A stretch of 44,942 bases of DNA. Source: Planctomycetaceae bacterium. GTDB taxonomy: Bacteria > Planctomycetota > Planctomycetia > Pirellulales > UBA1268. The stretch is taken from assembly GCA_947453375.1 (NCBI GenBank), contig CANGGT010000008.1, forward strand, positions 1 to 44,942, read 5' to 3'. This document shows, in pieces, positions 1-9,258 of the stretch. The translations under genes and the position numbers were made by a program. Each line of letters starts with the position of its first letter. The stretch's first letter is position 1. Under the pieces are notes generated by a model. It was not told the origin of the DNA. It saw nothing but the letters and a program-made list of their open reading frames with translations, and searched no databases.

Positions 1-3000
1 CCGCAGGGAAGTCTGACCGCCGCCGTGACGCACTACGCCCTCGAGCAGGCGTTCCTCGATCCGGCCGGGTATGCGAAGGTCGGTCCCGCGGCGATCGCCC
101 TCGGGATGACGCGGCAGGCTGCCAACGAGATCGACGAGATCATCACCCCAGCCCTCCAGCAAAAGCTCCTTGGTCAACCGCAGGATCTGGCCGCGATCAA
201 CATCGCCCGCGGGCGTGATCTCGGCATGCCGACGCTCAACAACCTGCGCCGGGAGCTCTCCGGAGGCATGGCGGCACAAGTGGCCATTCTCCAGCAGAAA
301 CTGGCTGCGGATGCCGATGCGAACGGTGGGGTGGTCGATCCGAAGCTCCAGGAGATCGTCGACAAGACGATCGCCATCGGTGCCGGACTCACCCCCTACA
401 CGAGTTGGGCCGACTTCGGGAACAACCTTCAGCACCCGGACTCGCTCGTGAACTTCATCGCGGCCTACGCGTTCTCGACGCTGCCACTCGATGGAACACC
501 TGACACGGCCTTGGCGTTGGCCACCGCCCAGGGGATCGGCAGTCTGTATCACGGCACGGGTTTTGATGGTCTCTCGACGGAGGAGCAACGTGCGATCGCG
601 GGTCTCGGTTGGAATGCTGACAACGCTGGAGTCAAGGCGCGGGAGTTCATGGGGGTTGGCCTGACTGCCAACAAGGCCTTCGAGACGATCGACGCCTGGA
701 ATGGCGGGCTTGCCGAGAAGCACGTGTTCCTCGGCGAGCTCGGCGCTACCTTTGACGCGATCTTCTGCGATCAGATGACGCGGCTCATCAACGGCGACCG
801 CGATTACTACTTCTGGCGGCTGCAACTCGGCCTGCCGATCTTCACCGAGCTGAGCAGCGCTGTCACGACTGAGCAATTCAAGGACGTGATCGAACGAACC
901 ACCGGTGCCACGCATCTCACCGGTGACGTGATGTTCCTCGCCGACGATCATGTTGAACTCGGCGAGAAGCCATCGTCCGTGGTATCCGGGAAGACGCGGG
1001 ATCACAAGTACGGAGATCTCGTCGCGGCACTCGGTATCGGCATCTCCTCAGGGGGCGGCGTGACCGAAATGTTCAACGGGACGGTGATCGACGACGGGAA
1101 GGCGCGGTACATCCTCGACGACCGCCCCAACCTCGGGGCCAACCCCGACGGCACGGCATCGAAGGGCTTTGATTCCCACGAAGTGATCGGTGGTACGGTG
1201 TATGCGGACCACATCGATTCGGGCGACGGGGACGACACCGTCTACGGCGGTGATGGCAATGACACGCTCATTGGCAACGCGGGTGCCGATCATCTCTACG
1301 GCGAGAACGGGAACGATCTTCTCCTGGGGGGCACGCTGCCCGACTTCATGGATGGCGGGGCGGGCAATGACGAACTCCACGGCGGTGACGACGCCGACGT
1401 GCTGATTGGTGCCGAGGGGAACGACCGGATCTTCGGCGAGAACTTCACCGATGAGATCCATGGCAATCAGGGGGACGACTACCTCGACGGTGGAATCGAT
1501 GCCGACTTCGCCTTTGGCGGCGCCGGGCAGGACGTCGTCGTCGGTGGGGAAGGGCTCGACACCCTCTACGCCGAATGGGGTGACGACCGGATGTTCGGCG
1601 GTGCCGGTCCCGATCAGCTCTTCGGTGGATACGGCGACGACATCCTCAATCCTGGTGTCGGCGGGCAGAACCAGACCCTCAACGTCGATGAGGCGCTCGG
1701 GGACTTCGGCTACAACCTCGTCTCCTACAGCGATGTCGCCATTCCGCTCAACCGGATCGCCGACCTGAACTACCAGAATGTCAATATGTCGACGAGCACG
1801 CCGTTTGGGAATCTGTGGGTCGACATCCAGGGGGTCGAGGGGAGTTCCTCGGCCGACCAGATAATCGGTGACGGCGGCAATAACTGGCTCATCGGTGGCG
1901 GTCAGAGCGACATGATCTTCGGCGGCGCGGGGGATGACGTGATCGTAGCCGACTCGATCCGGCTCGACACGCTCATCGGGACGTACGGGGCGGACGGGAT
2001 CCTGAGGACCAACGGTGTCCTCGACACGGTCGCGGCCGGCGACGGCAAGCACTTCCAGGAGCTGCTCAGGTCGGTCCCCAACTTCCGCTTCGGCGACGTT
2101 GTCACGGTCGGATCGACCGACACGACCTCCGCCGCGTCTCCGTCCGGCTCGGCCGACACCGTGGCGTATGCCGGCAACCGCTTCAATTTCGAGCTCACGC
2201 CGATCTTCAATCCAGCGAACCCAGCGGAACGGATCGGTGTCCGGGTAGTCGACCTGACGGGCGTCGAGACGACGGCCGTCGGAGATCTGATCTTCGGGGC
2301 AGAACGCATCCTCTTCGGCTACGACTTTGGCGCGGTGAATGCCGCATCGGCAGGGGCGAACGCCCATGCTCCGCTCTCGGCGGCGACGGTCGCTGCACTC
2401 GGGCAGCAAGCCTACGACGTCACGGCGCTCGTCACCGAGACGGCGAGCGCCTTCGATGCGACGATCACGGGGTATGCGTCGGCGTCGGCTGCTGCGCCCA
2501 CGCCGGCGAGTATCGGGGTCATCGCGCCAGTCAATTCGCTCGTACTCTCGATTCCTGCGGCGGCCGGGGCGACACGGGTTGTGAGCATCCAATGGCAATG
2601 GTTCGACGGTGGTGCGCGAGTGTGGGCCCCGGTGGCGGGTGCCAATGCCGTCGTCTTCACGCCGGCCCTGACCGACGGGATCCCCCCCGGGGCGACGATC
2701 CGCTGCGTCGCGGAATACGTCGATGCGACAGGGTTGAAACGGATCGTCGCAGGGAGCACGGCACCGCTCGGCGTGCGGATCGTTGGCACCAATCTCGCCG
2801 ACGTCCTCGCGGGCACGGCGTTCCAGGATGTGCTCTACGGCGGGGCGGGCAACGACGCTCTCGACGGAGGCGCTGGTGTGGACTTCATGGCCGGGGGCCA
2901 GGGGGACGACACCTATACGGTCGATGGCAGCGGTGACGTTGTCGTCGAGAACGTGAACGAGGGAATCGATACCGTGCGGAGTGGTCTGTCGTACGCCCTC

Positions 3001-3837
3001 GGCGCCAACCTCGAGAATCTGACCCTCACCGGCAGTGCCAACATCGACGGCACCGGCAACGCCCTCGACAACCTGATCACAGGCAACTCCGGTACCAATG
3101 TCCTGCAGGGGGGCCTGGGGAACGACACGTACGTCGTCGATTCGACGGCCGACACGGTGGTAGAGAATGCCGGCGAGGGGACAGATACGGTGCAGAGTTC
3201 CGTCACCTTGTCGCTCGGGGCCAACCTCGAAAATCTGACGTTAACCGGCACCGGCAACATCAATGGTACCGGCAATAACCTCGGCAACGTCATGATCGGG
3301 AACAGGGGAGCCAATGGACTCACCGGCGGGACTGCCTCTGACACGATCGACGGTGGGGCAGGGAACGACGTGCTGATCGGTGGTGGCGGGGGGGACACGC
3401 TCACCGGCGGTGCTGGGGGCGACACGTTCCGGCTGGGAGTGCTCGCGGAATCGACGGCGAGCGCGATCGACCTGATCACCGACTTCGTCGTCGGGGGAGG
3501 CAATGCGGCCGACACGTTTGACGCCCCGTATGCGGTCGGCGCGAGCAACGCGGCGGGCAGCGGGACGAAAGTCAGCTTGAGGACATTCACGGGGAGCTAC
3601 AGCGAGGCCAACCTCGCGAGTCTGTTCACGACAACCAACTTCGTCGCCAGTAGTTCTCCGACCGCGGGTCAGGCGTCGCTGGTGACGTTCAGTGCCGCCC
3701 CCAAGGAGGTCTATCTCGTCCTCAACGATTCCGTCGCCGGGTATCAGCCGGGTCAGGATGGTGTTGTCCGGTTTTCGCTCAGCGGTCTGACGTCGGCGCA
3801 GATCACCACCTGGAAATCCGGATTCCGGGTGGTCTGA
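1..3837 (+). CDS. Animal haem peroxidase with RTX calcium-binding repeats (5' end missing)
   Basis: The frame is open from the first base of the window, so the true start and the N-terminal part of the peroxidase domain lie upstream. The retained part contains the conserved peroxidase stretch with AAINIARGRDLGMPTLNNLR (about 190-250) and, near 700-830, the C-terminal helix region with GGLAEKH and INGDRDYYF, typical of the peroxidase-cyclooxygenase superfamily. The haem-binding histidine region is not in the window. From about 1195 to 1665 there is a run of GGxGxDxLxG nonapeptides (RTX, beta-roll, Ca2+ binding). A second RTX block spans about 2830-3440 and includes two long tandem repeats. The final ~90 residues (LVLNDSVAGYQPGQDG) resemble the C-terminal 'bluetail' type ends of RTX surface proteins. 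RTX repeats imply secretion through a type I system and folding in external calcium; no such exporter is in the window. Peroxidase family: high confidence. Substrate: unknown. Confidence 0.88.
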   Translation, partial: PQGSLTAAVTHYALEQAFLDPAGYAKVGPAAIALGMTRQAANEIDEIITPALQQKLLGQPQDLAAINIARGRDLGMPTLNNLRRELSGGMAAQVAILQQKLAADADANGGVVDPKLQEIVDKTIAIGAGLTPYTSWADFGNNLQHPDSLVNFIAAYAFSTLPLDGTPDTALALATAQGIGSLYHGTGFDGLSTEEQRAIAGLGWNADNAGVKAREFMGVGLTANKAFETIDAWNGGLAEKHVFLGELGATFDAIFCDQMTRLINGDRDYYFWRLQLGLPIFTELSSAVTTEQFKDVIERTTGATHLTGDVMFLADDHVELGEKPSSVVSGKTRDHKYGDLVAALGIGISSGGGVTEMFNGTVIDDGKARYILDDRPNLGANPDGTASKGFDSHEVIGGTVYADHIDSGDGDDTVYGGDGNDTLIGNAGADHLYGENGNDLLLGGTLPDFMDGGAGNDELHGGDDADVLIGAEGNDRIFGENFTDEIHGNQGDDYLDGGIDADFAFGGAGQDVVVGGEGLDTLYAEWGDDRMFGGAGPDQLFGGYGDDILNPGVGGQNQTLNVDEALGDFGYNLVSYSDVAIPLNRIADLNYQNVNMSTSTPFGNLWVDIQGVEGSSSADQIIGDGGNNWLIGGGQSDMIFGGAGDDVIVADSIRLDTLIGTYGADGILRTNGVLDTVAAGDGKHFQELLRSVPNFRFGDVVTVGSTDTTSAASPSGSADTVAYAGNRFNFELTPIFNPANPAERIGVRVVDLTGVETTAVGDLIFGAERILFGYDFGAVNAASAGANAHAPLSAATVAALGQQAYDVTALVTETASAFDATITGYASASAAAPTPASIGVIAPVNSLVLSIPAAAGATRVVSIQWQWFDGGARVWAPVAGANAVVFTPALTDGIPPGATIRCVAEYVDATGLKRIVAGSTAPLGVRIVGTNLADVLAGTAFQDVLYGGAGNDALDGGAGVDFMAGGQGDDTYTVDGSGDVVVENVNEGIDTVRSGLSYALGANLENLTLTGSANIDGTGNALDNLITGNSGTNVLQGGLGNDTYVVDSTADTVVENAGEGTDTVQSSVTLSLGANLENLTLTGTGNINGTGNNLGNVMIGNRGANGLTGGTASDTIDGGAGNDVLIGGGGGDTLTGGAGGDTFRLGVLAESTASAIDLITDFVVGGGNAADTFDAPYAVGASNAAGSGTKVSLRTFTGSYSEANLASLFTTTNFVASSSPTAGQASLVTFSAAPKEVYLVLNDSVAGYQPGQDGVVRFSLSGLTSAQITTWKSGFRVV
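2908..3339 (+). repeat. Two tandem 216-bp coding repeats in the RTX region
   Basis: Two in-frame copies of a 72-residue unit begin at 2908 and 3124. Each starts with GNDTYxVD or GDDTYTVD, continues with VVEN..EGxDTV, then LGANLENLTLTG, then a GNxxxNxxxGNxGxNxLxGG segment. Both protein and DNA are clearly related but not identical, so this is an old internal duplication. The unit is common in RTX-type secreted proteins. Confidence 0.85.
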
Positions 3838-3846
3838 TCGGCATGG

Positions 3847-3876
3847 CGCTGGCCGGGGTGCAGGCCCCGGTCAGCG
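3847..3876. terminator. Hairpin between convergent genes, possible bidirectional terminator
   Basis: Arms 3847-3858 and 3865-3876 pair over 12 positions (11 Watson-Crick plus one G-T) around a 6-base loop. It lies just after the peroxidase stop and overlaps the last codons of the convergent M81 gene. There is no T-run on either side, so intrinsic termination is plausible but not proven. Confidence 0.5.
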
Positions 3877-5370
3877 TCGTGCGAAGAGCTTTGCTGTCGG
3901 CGTGAACGGGACGTCCGCATCGAGCGGGAAGATCGGCCGCGGGCAGCGGGTGTGGCCGAGGGATTTCAGATTGGCGCTCGAAGAACCGGGGGCGTCGATG
4001 TTGATCATCCGTGCGCACCAGTCGGCATACATGTGGTGCTGGCAGTGGGGTGATTTGATGACGACGCCATCGTAGCGGCGCGGATCCTGCCCGTGGGCGA
4101 GGAAGAAGGAGCGGTCGTAGAGACTCACAGCCCGGCTCCCCACCACCCACGTGACGTTTCCCGCCTCGAGGACCGCCGTCGGGCCGGCCTGCCACTCCTC
4201 CCCGAACGACTCGCTGCGGAATCGGCCGTCGGCGAGGAGCCGGACGCGGGCCTGCACCGGGCGCGGCCGGTATCGCGCCGGATCGAGCTTGCCACCGAGC
4301 GTCGTGAACACCGTCCCACCGACCCCCGCCTTGAAGGCGGCTTCGACGGCCGGCGCATCGACGATCGGCGCAAGCACGCGGCCCCGGTAGCCGGCGTCGA
4401 GGAGGGCGCCGACGACCGTATTGGAGTCGCCAGAGGCGCCGGAGCTCGTGGCATCGGCCGCGTCAACGAGGCCGAGCGTGCCGCCGCCGGTGTGGGCGGT
4501 GACGAGTCTCACCATCTCCTCGAGCGTCGAGAGCGGCACGGTCATCGTCTCGTGGTGCTCCCAGAAGGCTTGGGCCAACTCGAGCGCCCCGCGCTCGGCG
4601 TGGGCGGCATCGCCATCGGTCACGACGAAGGCGTAGGTCTGCAGGCTCGGCACGTCGGTGAACGGATTGCCGATGAACATCCCTGCCGAGAGGCCCCCCG
4701 GGCCGGTCTCGATCTCCTTGGCCCGCGCGATCACCAGGCCGAAGCGCCCGGTCTCCGTGATCAATTCATCCCCGCGGACGAGTGCCGGCACCGGCACGAT
4801 CGCCGTCACCGGCTTGACGCCATCGGTGAGGATGCGGAGGAGGAGCCGGGCGGCACGTGAGCCTGTCTGGAAGAAGTCGACGTGGGGATAGGTGTGGTAG
4901 GCGACGATTGCGTCGGCGTGCTTCACCATCCGCTCGGTGAGGATCCCGTGGAGATCGAGCGAGACGACGATCGGGATCGCTTCGCCGAGGATCTTCCGCG
5001 CTTCTTCGAGGAGCTTCCCCTCCGGATCCCATTCGGCCGGGCCGGCCATCGCGCCATGCATGCAGAAGATCACGCCGTCGGCCGGCGGCGCCTGGCGGAG
5101 GGCCTCGAGAAACTCTCCCTCGATCCGGCTCCAGGCCGCCGGGGCGAGCGGTCCACCGGAGGTGATGAAACAGGCGCCGTACGTCGGCACCGGCTCGACG
5201 CCGGGCGTTTTGCAAAGGACGTCGAGAACGCCGCCGACCTCGGTGCCGACCTTGGCGTGGTAGTCGAAGAGGGCGGCCCCGTGGCGGATGTCGAAGTCAC
5301 CATAAGCGCTTGCGTGCGGATTGAAGGTCGACACCTCCTGCTTGCACTCGGCGACGAGGATCCTTTGCAT
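3871..5370 (-). CDS. M81 family metallopeptidase (MlrC / microcystinase C-like)
   Basis: This 499-residue protein belongs to the M81/MlrC family, metal-dependent amidohydrolases whose best known member cleaves linearised microcystin products in sphingomonads. It starts MQRILVAECKQEVSTFNP, the typical N-terminus of the family (acidic residue plus S/T-F-N). Putative metal-binding segments are MHGAM (104-108), SLDLHG (D139, H141) and HTYPHVD (H163). The long N-terminal and shorter C-terminal domains match the usual ~490-500 residue length. The start is placed at 5370 because the family homology begins there; the open frame upstream only overlaps the esterase gene. There is no signal peptide, so it is probably cytoplasmic. 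It is the last gene of a five-gene minus-strand operon, 22 bases after the esterase. The real substrate is probably a small amide or peptide rather than microcystin. Confidence 0.87.
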   Translation of the reverse strand: MQRILVAECKQEVSTFNPHASAYGDFDIRHGAALFDYHAKVGTEVGGVLDVLCKTPGVEPVPTYGACFITSGGPLAPAAWSRIEGEFLEALRQAPPADGVIFCMHGAMAGPAEWDPEGKLLEEARKILGEAIPIVVSLDLHGILTERMVKHADAIVAYHTYPHVDFFQTGSRAARLLLRILTDGVKPVTAIVPVPALVRGDELITETGRFGLVIARAKEIETGPGGLSAGMFIGNPFTDVPSLQTYAFVVTDGDAAHAERGALELAQAFWEHHETMTVPLSTLEEMVRLVTAHTGGGTLGLVDAADATSSGASGDSNTVVGALLDAGYRGRVLAPIVDAPAVEAAFKAGVGGTVFTTLGGKLDPARYRPRPVQARVRLLADGRFRSESFGEEWQAGPTAVLEAGNVTWVVGSRAVSLYDRSFFLAHGQDPRRYDGVVIKSPHCQHHMYADWCARMINIDAPGSSSANLKSLGHTRCPRPIFPLDADVPFTPTAKLFARR

Positions 5371-5392
5371 GGCGGGAATCCGGCGGGGTGGG

Positions 5393-6202
5393 TCAGCGGC
5401 GGGGGAAAAGAAAAAGAAAATCGAGGGCGGCGGTGGTGTCGGCAAGATCGGTGTCGTGGCCGCGCTCGGGACGGTGGAGGAGAAGGACGGGCCGCCCTTG
5501 GGCCGCGAGGGTGTCGTGGAGTCGCAGGACGCTCTCCGGCGGGACGATATCATCCCGGCCGCCGGTCGTGAGGGCCACCGGCATCGTCAGGCCCTCGGCG
5601 TGGAGTTCAGCCGAGCGCTTGCGGTATTCCTCCGGCACCTCTTCCTTCGTGCCGCCGAAACTTGCGGCAATCGCATCGAGGAATCTTCCATACTCGACGA
5701 GGTTCGCCGTGCCGTTGAGGGAGCAGACGCCGTCGACGAGATCGGGATGGAGCGCGGCGAAGGTGAGGGCCCCTGTGCCCCCCATCGAGCCGCCGGAGAC
5801 GAACACCCGCCCGATCCGATGACGCTCTTTGGCGGCAGCGATGATCTGGACGAGATCGGCTTCCGCCTTTGGCCCCATCCACGACGTCGGCGCCCGGTAG
5901 TCGGGGGAAAGGAGGATCGCGCCGTGCCTGGCCGCCGCCTCGCGGGTGCCGCGGCACTCGTCGCGGGCCTCGCGGATGAACTGCCAGCGGTCGGCCCCAT
6001 GGCCATGGAGGGCGATGAGGAGATCGTGGGGGGCAGCCGTGTCGAAGTCGGGGGGAAGAAGTTCGACGACATGCTCCGTCGAGCCGTCGCAGTCGGCCGT
6101 GAATGCGAGATCGACCGGTTCGGCCGCCGGGGCGAACGCCGCGTTCAGGGGGCCAAGGAGTAGCACGAGGGCTGCCGCGAGGATCATCCGTGATCGAGTC
6201 AT
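5393..6202 (-). CDS. Secreted alpha/beta-hydrolase esterase
   Basis: A 269-residue alpha/beta hydrolase. The first ~27 residues (MTRSRMILAAALVLLLGPLNA) form a signal peptide, so the enzyme should act outside the cytoplasm. LIALHGHGAD is the oxyanion region, SGGSMGG carries the nucleophile serine, GRDDIVPP the acid, and PERGHDTD the histidine. The pattern fits the esterase D / PHB-depolymerase-like group of planctomycete esterases. A GGAGG Shine-Dalgarno sequence sits 8 bases before the ATG at 6202. The gene follows the MFS gene with only 2 bases between, within the same operon. Substrate is not predictable; an ester of the compound handled by the neighbouring deacylase is an inference from context. 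Confidence 0.82.
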   Translation of the reverse strand: MTRSRMILAAALVLLLGPLNAAFAPAAEPVDLAFTADCDGSTEHVVELLPPDFDTAAPHDLLIALHGHGADRWQFIREARDECRGTREAAARHGAILLSPDYRAPTSWMGPKAEADLVQIIAAAKERHRIGRVFVSGGSMGGTGALTFAALHPDLVDGVCSLNGTANLVEYGRFLDAIAASFGGTKEEVPEEYRKRSAELHAEGLTMPVALTTGGRDDIVPPESVLRLHDTLAAQGRPVLLLHRPERGHDTDLADTTAALDFLFLFPRR

Positions 6203-6204
6203 GC

Positions 6205-7488
6205 TTAAGCCTCCGCCTTGGCGCGGGCGTGATCGGTGTCGAAGCAAGCGATGGTCATCAACGCCAGCAGGGCTCCGGCGGTGACGTAGGCAAGCGCCGT
6301 GGCGGCGAGGAGGCCGTCGATGCCGATCGACTGCTTCCACATTCCGCCGAACAGAGCCCCGAACCCCGACACGAGCCCGCCGAAGAGATTGAGGATCCCG
6401 ACGGCCGTAGCGCGGAGGTCGGCCGGCACGACCTCAAACCCGGCGGCGAAGATGTTGCCCATGAAGAGGCCGCTCGAAAGCCCGAAGGCGGCCGCGGCGA
6501 GGCGCGTGGCGGGGAGCGTTTCGGAGGCGCCGAGAAAAAAGAGGCTGGGAGCCGAGCAGACGAGGCTCACAACGAGCACCCACTGCCGGGCCGCAGTCGT
6601 GCGTCGATAGAGCCAGTCGGAGAAGAAGCCGCCGCCGAGGAGGCCGACGGCGGTCATCGATTGGAGATAGATGGAGGCATTCCACGCCGCATCGGCCTGG
6701 CTGAGGGCGAACTTGTCATGGAGGAAGGTGGGAAGCCAGCCGTAGATCAGCCACAGGCCGAACACGAAGCAGGGAAAGACCGCGCAGAGGACGAGGAACG
6801 ACGGCGACCCGAACAGGTTCCGCCCGAGGCCCGAGGGCGCCCGGGCCGAGGGTGCCGCGGAAGTCGCTTCCGCGGGCGTTTCCCGCACGCCCCGAAGAAA
6901 GAGGAAGTAGGGAACGGCATAGGCCACCCCGAGGATGCCGAGCATCCAAAACGCGCTGCGCCACTGGCCGGCGTCGGCCATCCGGCCGCCGAACACGCTC
7001 CCGGCGACGGTGCCGGCGATCTGGGCGGTGGTGAGGATCGCGATCGCCCGCGAGCGGAGGGCGGGGGGGTGGGCATTGGCCGTCAGCGCGATCGCCGTCG
7101 GCATGAAGAGCGATTCGGAGATCCCCATGGCGCCACGGAGGGCGAGGATGTCGGAGCCCGAGCGGGCCCAGCCGGTGGCAAGGGTGACGAGGCTCCAGAC
7201 GACGAGGCTGCCGACGGCGAGGAGCCGCTTCGAGATCCGATCGCCGAGGACGCCGGCGAGCGGGCAGCCGAGGGCGTAGATCCACAAGAACACCGCGCCG
7301 ACATAGCCGAGCTGCCGATCGGACATCGCCAGCTCGGCCTTGAGGGCCGGGAACATCGCGAACACCGCCTGCCGGTCGCAATAGTTGAGGAAGTAAGCCC
7401 CCCACATGAACGCCAGGAGGAGCGTGGCCGCCCCGGAGGCCCGCGCCGGGGGCGGGGAAGCGTCGCGGCTGATGGCGCTTTTGGTCAC
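6205..7488 (-). CDS. MFS transporter, anion:cation symporter-like
   Basis: A 427-residue protein with about 12 hydrophobic segments and the arrangement of the major facilitator superfamily, closest in look to the ACS/hexuronate-phthalate symporter group: FLNYCDRQAVFAMFPALK in helix 1, GDRISKR in the loop 2-3 A-motif position, and RGAMGISESLFMP in helix 4. It sits in the inner membrane and probably imports an organic anion or small peptide-like solute. The GTG start at 7488 overlaps the TGA stop of the upstream deacylase (GTGA), which indicates translational coupling. Context (deacylase, esterase, M81 hydrolase) suggests it imports the substrate that the cytoplasmic enzymes split. Confidence 0.85.
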   Translation of the reverse strand: MTKSAISRDASPPPARASGAATLLLAFMWGAYFLNYCDRQAVFAMFPALKAELAMSDRQLGYVGAVFLWIYALGCPLAGVLGDRISKRLLAVGSLVVWSLVTLATGWARSGSDILALRGAMGISESLFMPTAIALTANAHPPALRSRAIAILTTAQIAGTVAGSVFGGRMADAGQWRSAFWMLGILGVAYAVPYFLFLRGVRETPAEATSAAPSARAPSGLGRNLFGSPSFLVLCAVFPCFVFGLWLIYGWLPTFLHDKFALSQADAAWNASIYLQSMTAVGLLGGGFFSDWLYRRTTAARQWVLVVSLVCSAPSLFFLGASETLPATRLAAAAFGLSSGLFMGNIFAAGFEVVPADLRATAVGILNLFGGLVSGFGALFGGMWKQSIGIDGLLAATALAYVTAGALLALMTIACFDTDHARAKAEA

Positions 7489-8504
7489 GCGTGGAGGACC
7501 TCGTCGACGCTCACTTCCTGGGCGATCACGGCGACGCAGTCCCCTTGGCTCGTCAGGCACGGCGCGCGCATCGTGATCAGATATCCGTCGGACCGGGCCT
7601 GGATCGGCTCGGCCGCCCGGTCGGGGCGCTCGAGGAAGTGGATCCAGCCGACCGTGTCGCCGCGGCGCACCTTCTCGCCGAGATCGACGGCCACCTCGAA
7701 GACTCCCGACTCGGGCGCGAGGAGGTAGTCGTCGCGGTGGAGAGCCTGCGTGAGGATCGCCGGCGGCAGGCCGAGGCCGGCGCGGGTCTCCTCTTTCCCT
7801 GCAAGGACGCCGCAGTGGATGAGGACGTTGCGCAGCCCCGACTGCGTGATCCGGTGGACGCGGGCCGGGATCCCCTCCCCGCCCCCCATCTCGGTCGTGA
7901 TCACGAGCTTCCCCTGATTCTCGGCCTCGACCGGGAGGAGCCCCGTGCCGGCGATGTCGGCGTAGAGGAAGGAGAAGTCGGAGTTCCAGGCGAGCATCGC
8001 CGCGAGCATCTTGCGGCGCTGGGCCTTGTCGGGGACGAGGTGCATGTGGGAGCAGGGGACAAACTCCATGCTCCGGCCGCCGGAGTGGATGTCGATGACG
8101 ACGTCGCTCGCCGGAAAGAGGACGGTCGTGAGGTAGTGGGCGATCTGGCTGGTGACCGAGCCTTCCGGGTGGCCGGGGAAGGCCCGGTTCATGTTCATGC
8201 CGTCGAGCGGCGAGAGCCGGGTGGCGGCCTTCGCGGCAGGCATGTTGAGGGAGGGAACGAGAATCAGCCGCCCCGACACCTGCTCGGGCGCCACCTCATG
8301 GGCGAGGCGCATGATCGCCACCTGCCCCTGGTATTCATCCCCGTGGTTGCCGCCGAGGCAGAGGACGGTGGGGCCCTCCCCGCGGGCGATGACGGTGATC
8401 GGCACCATCACATTCGCCCAGCCGCCGAGGTTGTGCGAATAGGGCACCTGGAGAAAGCCCTGCTGCTTCCCGGAGCGGGCCAGATCGATCGACGTGTGGA
8501 TCAT
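7485..8504 (-). CDS. Zinc deacylase, succinylglutamate desuccinylase/aspartoacylase family (DoeB-like)
   Basis: A 339-residue member of the AstE/AspA family of M14-fold zinc carboxamidases. Zinc ligands are visible in GGNHGDEYQG (H54, E57) and DIHSGG (H140); MNMNRAFPG (N106, R107) is the substrate-carboxylate motif; ITTEMGGG carries the likely catalytic glutamate. The C-terminal ~90 residues form the beta-barrel half (GVFEVAVDLGEKVRRGDTVG). The overall look is closest to N-alpha-acetyl-diaminobutyrate deacetylase (DoeB) proteins of ectoine breakdown, but no other ectoine gene is present. The reaction is therefore hydrolysis of an N-acyl amino acid or amine of unknown identity. The ATG at 8504 overlaps the TGA of the upstream gene, and its own stop overlaps the MFS start. 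Confidence 0.85.
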   Translation of the reverse strand: MIHTSIDLARSGKQQGFLQVPYSHNLGGWANVMVPITVIARGEGPTVLCLGGNHGDEYQGQVAIMRLAHEVAPEQVSGRLILVPSLNMPAAKAATRLSPLDGMNMNRAFPGHPEGSVTSQIAHYLTTVLFPASDVVIDIHSGGRSMEFVPCSHMHLVPDKAQRRKMLAAMLAWNSDFSFLYADIAGTGLLPVEAENQGKLVITTEMGGGEGIPARVHRITQSGLRNVLIHCGVLAGKEETRAGLGLPPAILTQALHRDDYLLAPESGVFEVAVDLGEKVRRGDTVGWIHFLERPDRAAEPIQARSDGYLITMRAPCLTSQGDCVAVIAQEVSVDEVLHA

Positions 8505-9031
8505 GGGGAGGGACTCCGACGGGGATCGAGGGCGTGACGGGCCCAGTACCGCCATTCGCCGAAGAGATACAAACCCTGGAGAGCGGCGAACAGTGTGAAG
8601 ATCACACTCGGCGTGAGGAGCGACCCGGCGAGCATGAAAGGCGCGCTGACGACGTCGTAGAAAATCTGTGGCAGGAGGCGCTGGTGGGGCTGATCGACGA
8701 CATCGAAGAGGACAAAGATCGCAAAGAGGATCGCGAGGACCGTCGTGATCCTCGCCCACCTCGGGAACGGGCGCGGTTCGACACAGGGGAAGCGTGAGGC
8801 CCTGCGCGTCTGCTCGATCATCAACACAGGGAGCATGATCTTGGATGCGAAACCCGCCGAACGGAGGTCGTGCGTCGTCAGAAAGACGACTAAGTAGAAG
8901 GCGTAACAGGCTGTCAGGAAGCCGAGGCAGGCGAGCGACATCGGAGGCCACTCGATTGAGCTCTGACCGGGAAGCGCGCCGGAAGCGGCTTGTCGTGGTG
9001 TCGGATCGGTGGTCTGGTCCAGAGGCGACAT
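8501..9031 (-). CDS. Small integral membrane protein, unknown function
   Basis: A 176-residue protein that I do not recognise. It has three to four hydrophobic segments: LACLGFLTACYAFYLVVFL, ITTVLAILFAIFVLF, and a long region SAPFMLAGSLLTPSVIFTLF continuing into AALQGLYLF. The ATG at 9031 is chosen because a G-rich ribosome-binding stretch lies just upstream; a GTG at 9043 is the alternative. It is first in the five-gene minus-strand operon and its stop overlaps the deacylase ATG (ATGA). It is therefore probably co-translated with the deacylase, perhaps as an accessory membrane component. Confidence 0.65.
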   Translation of the reverse strand: MSPLDQTTDPTPRQAASGALPGQSSIEWPPMSLACLGFLTACYAFYLVVFLTTHDLRSAGFASKIMLPVLMIEQTRRASRFPCVEPRPFPRWARITTVLAILFAIFVLFDVVDQPHQRLLPQIFYDVVSAPFMLAGSLLTPSVIFTLFAALQGLYLFGEWRYWARHALDPRRSPSP

Positions 9032-9258
9032 CGTTTCCCCCACCTCACGCGAGCCGTTCTAGCGGCTCCACCGCCAGGATCCACGGTCTCCATCCCATCG
9101 CTGCACACCCCTTGTCGTGGCCTGACGCCGGCGGAAAACACCGATGAAGCCTGCGAAGACGCCCCGATTCCGATCGTCTACACTCACCCGATAGCAGCGG
9201 TGTCCGAGGGGATGCCGTGAGGCACAACGGACCCAGCGACCGAGAGGATACCAAGGCG

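Noticed and set aside
1048-2598. Long minus-strand open frame (516 codons) opposite the RTX gene
   Set aside because: It has no recognisable family, its composition is Arg/Val/Asp-rich as expected for the complement of a GC-rich gene, and it lies fully inside a well-supported gene.
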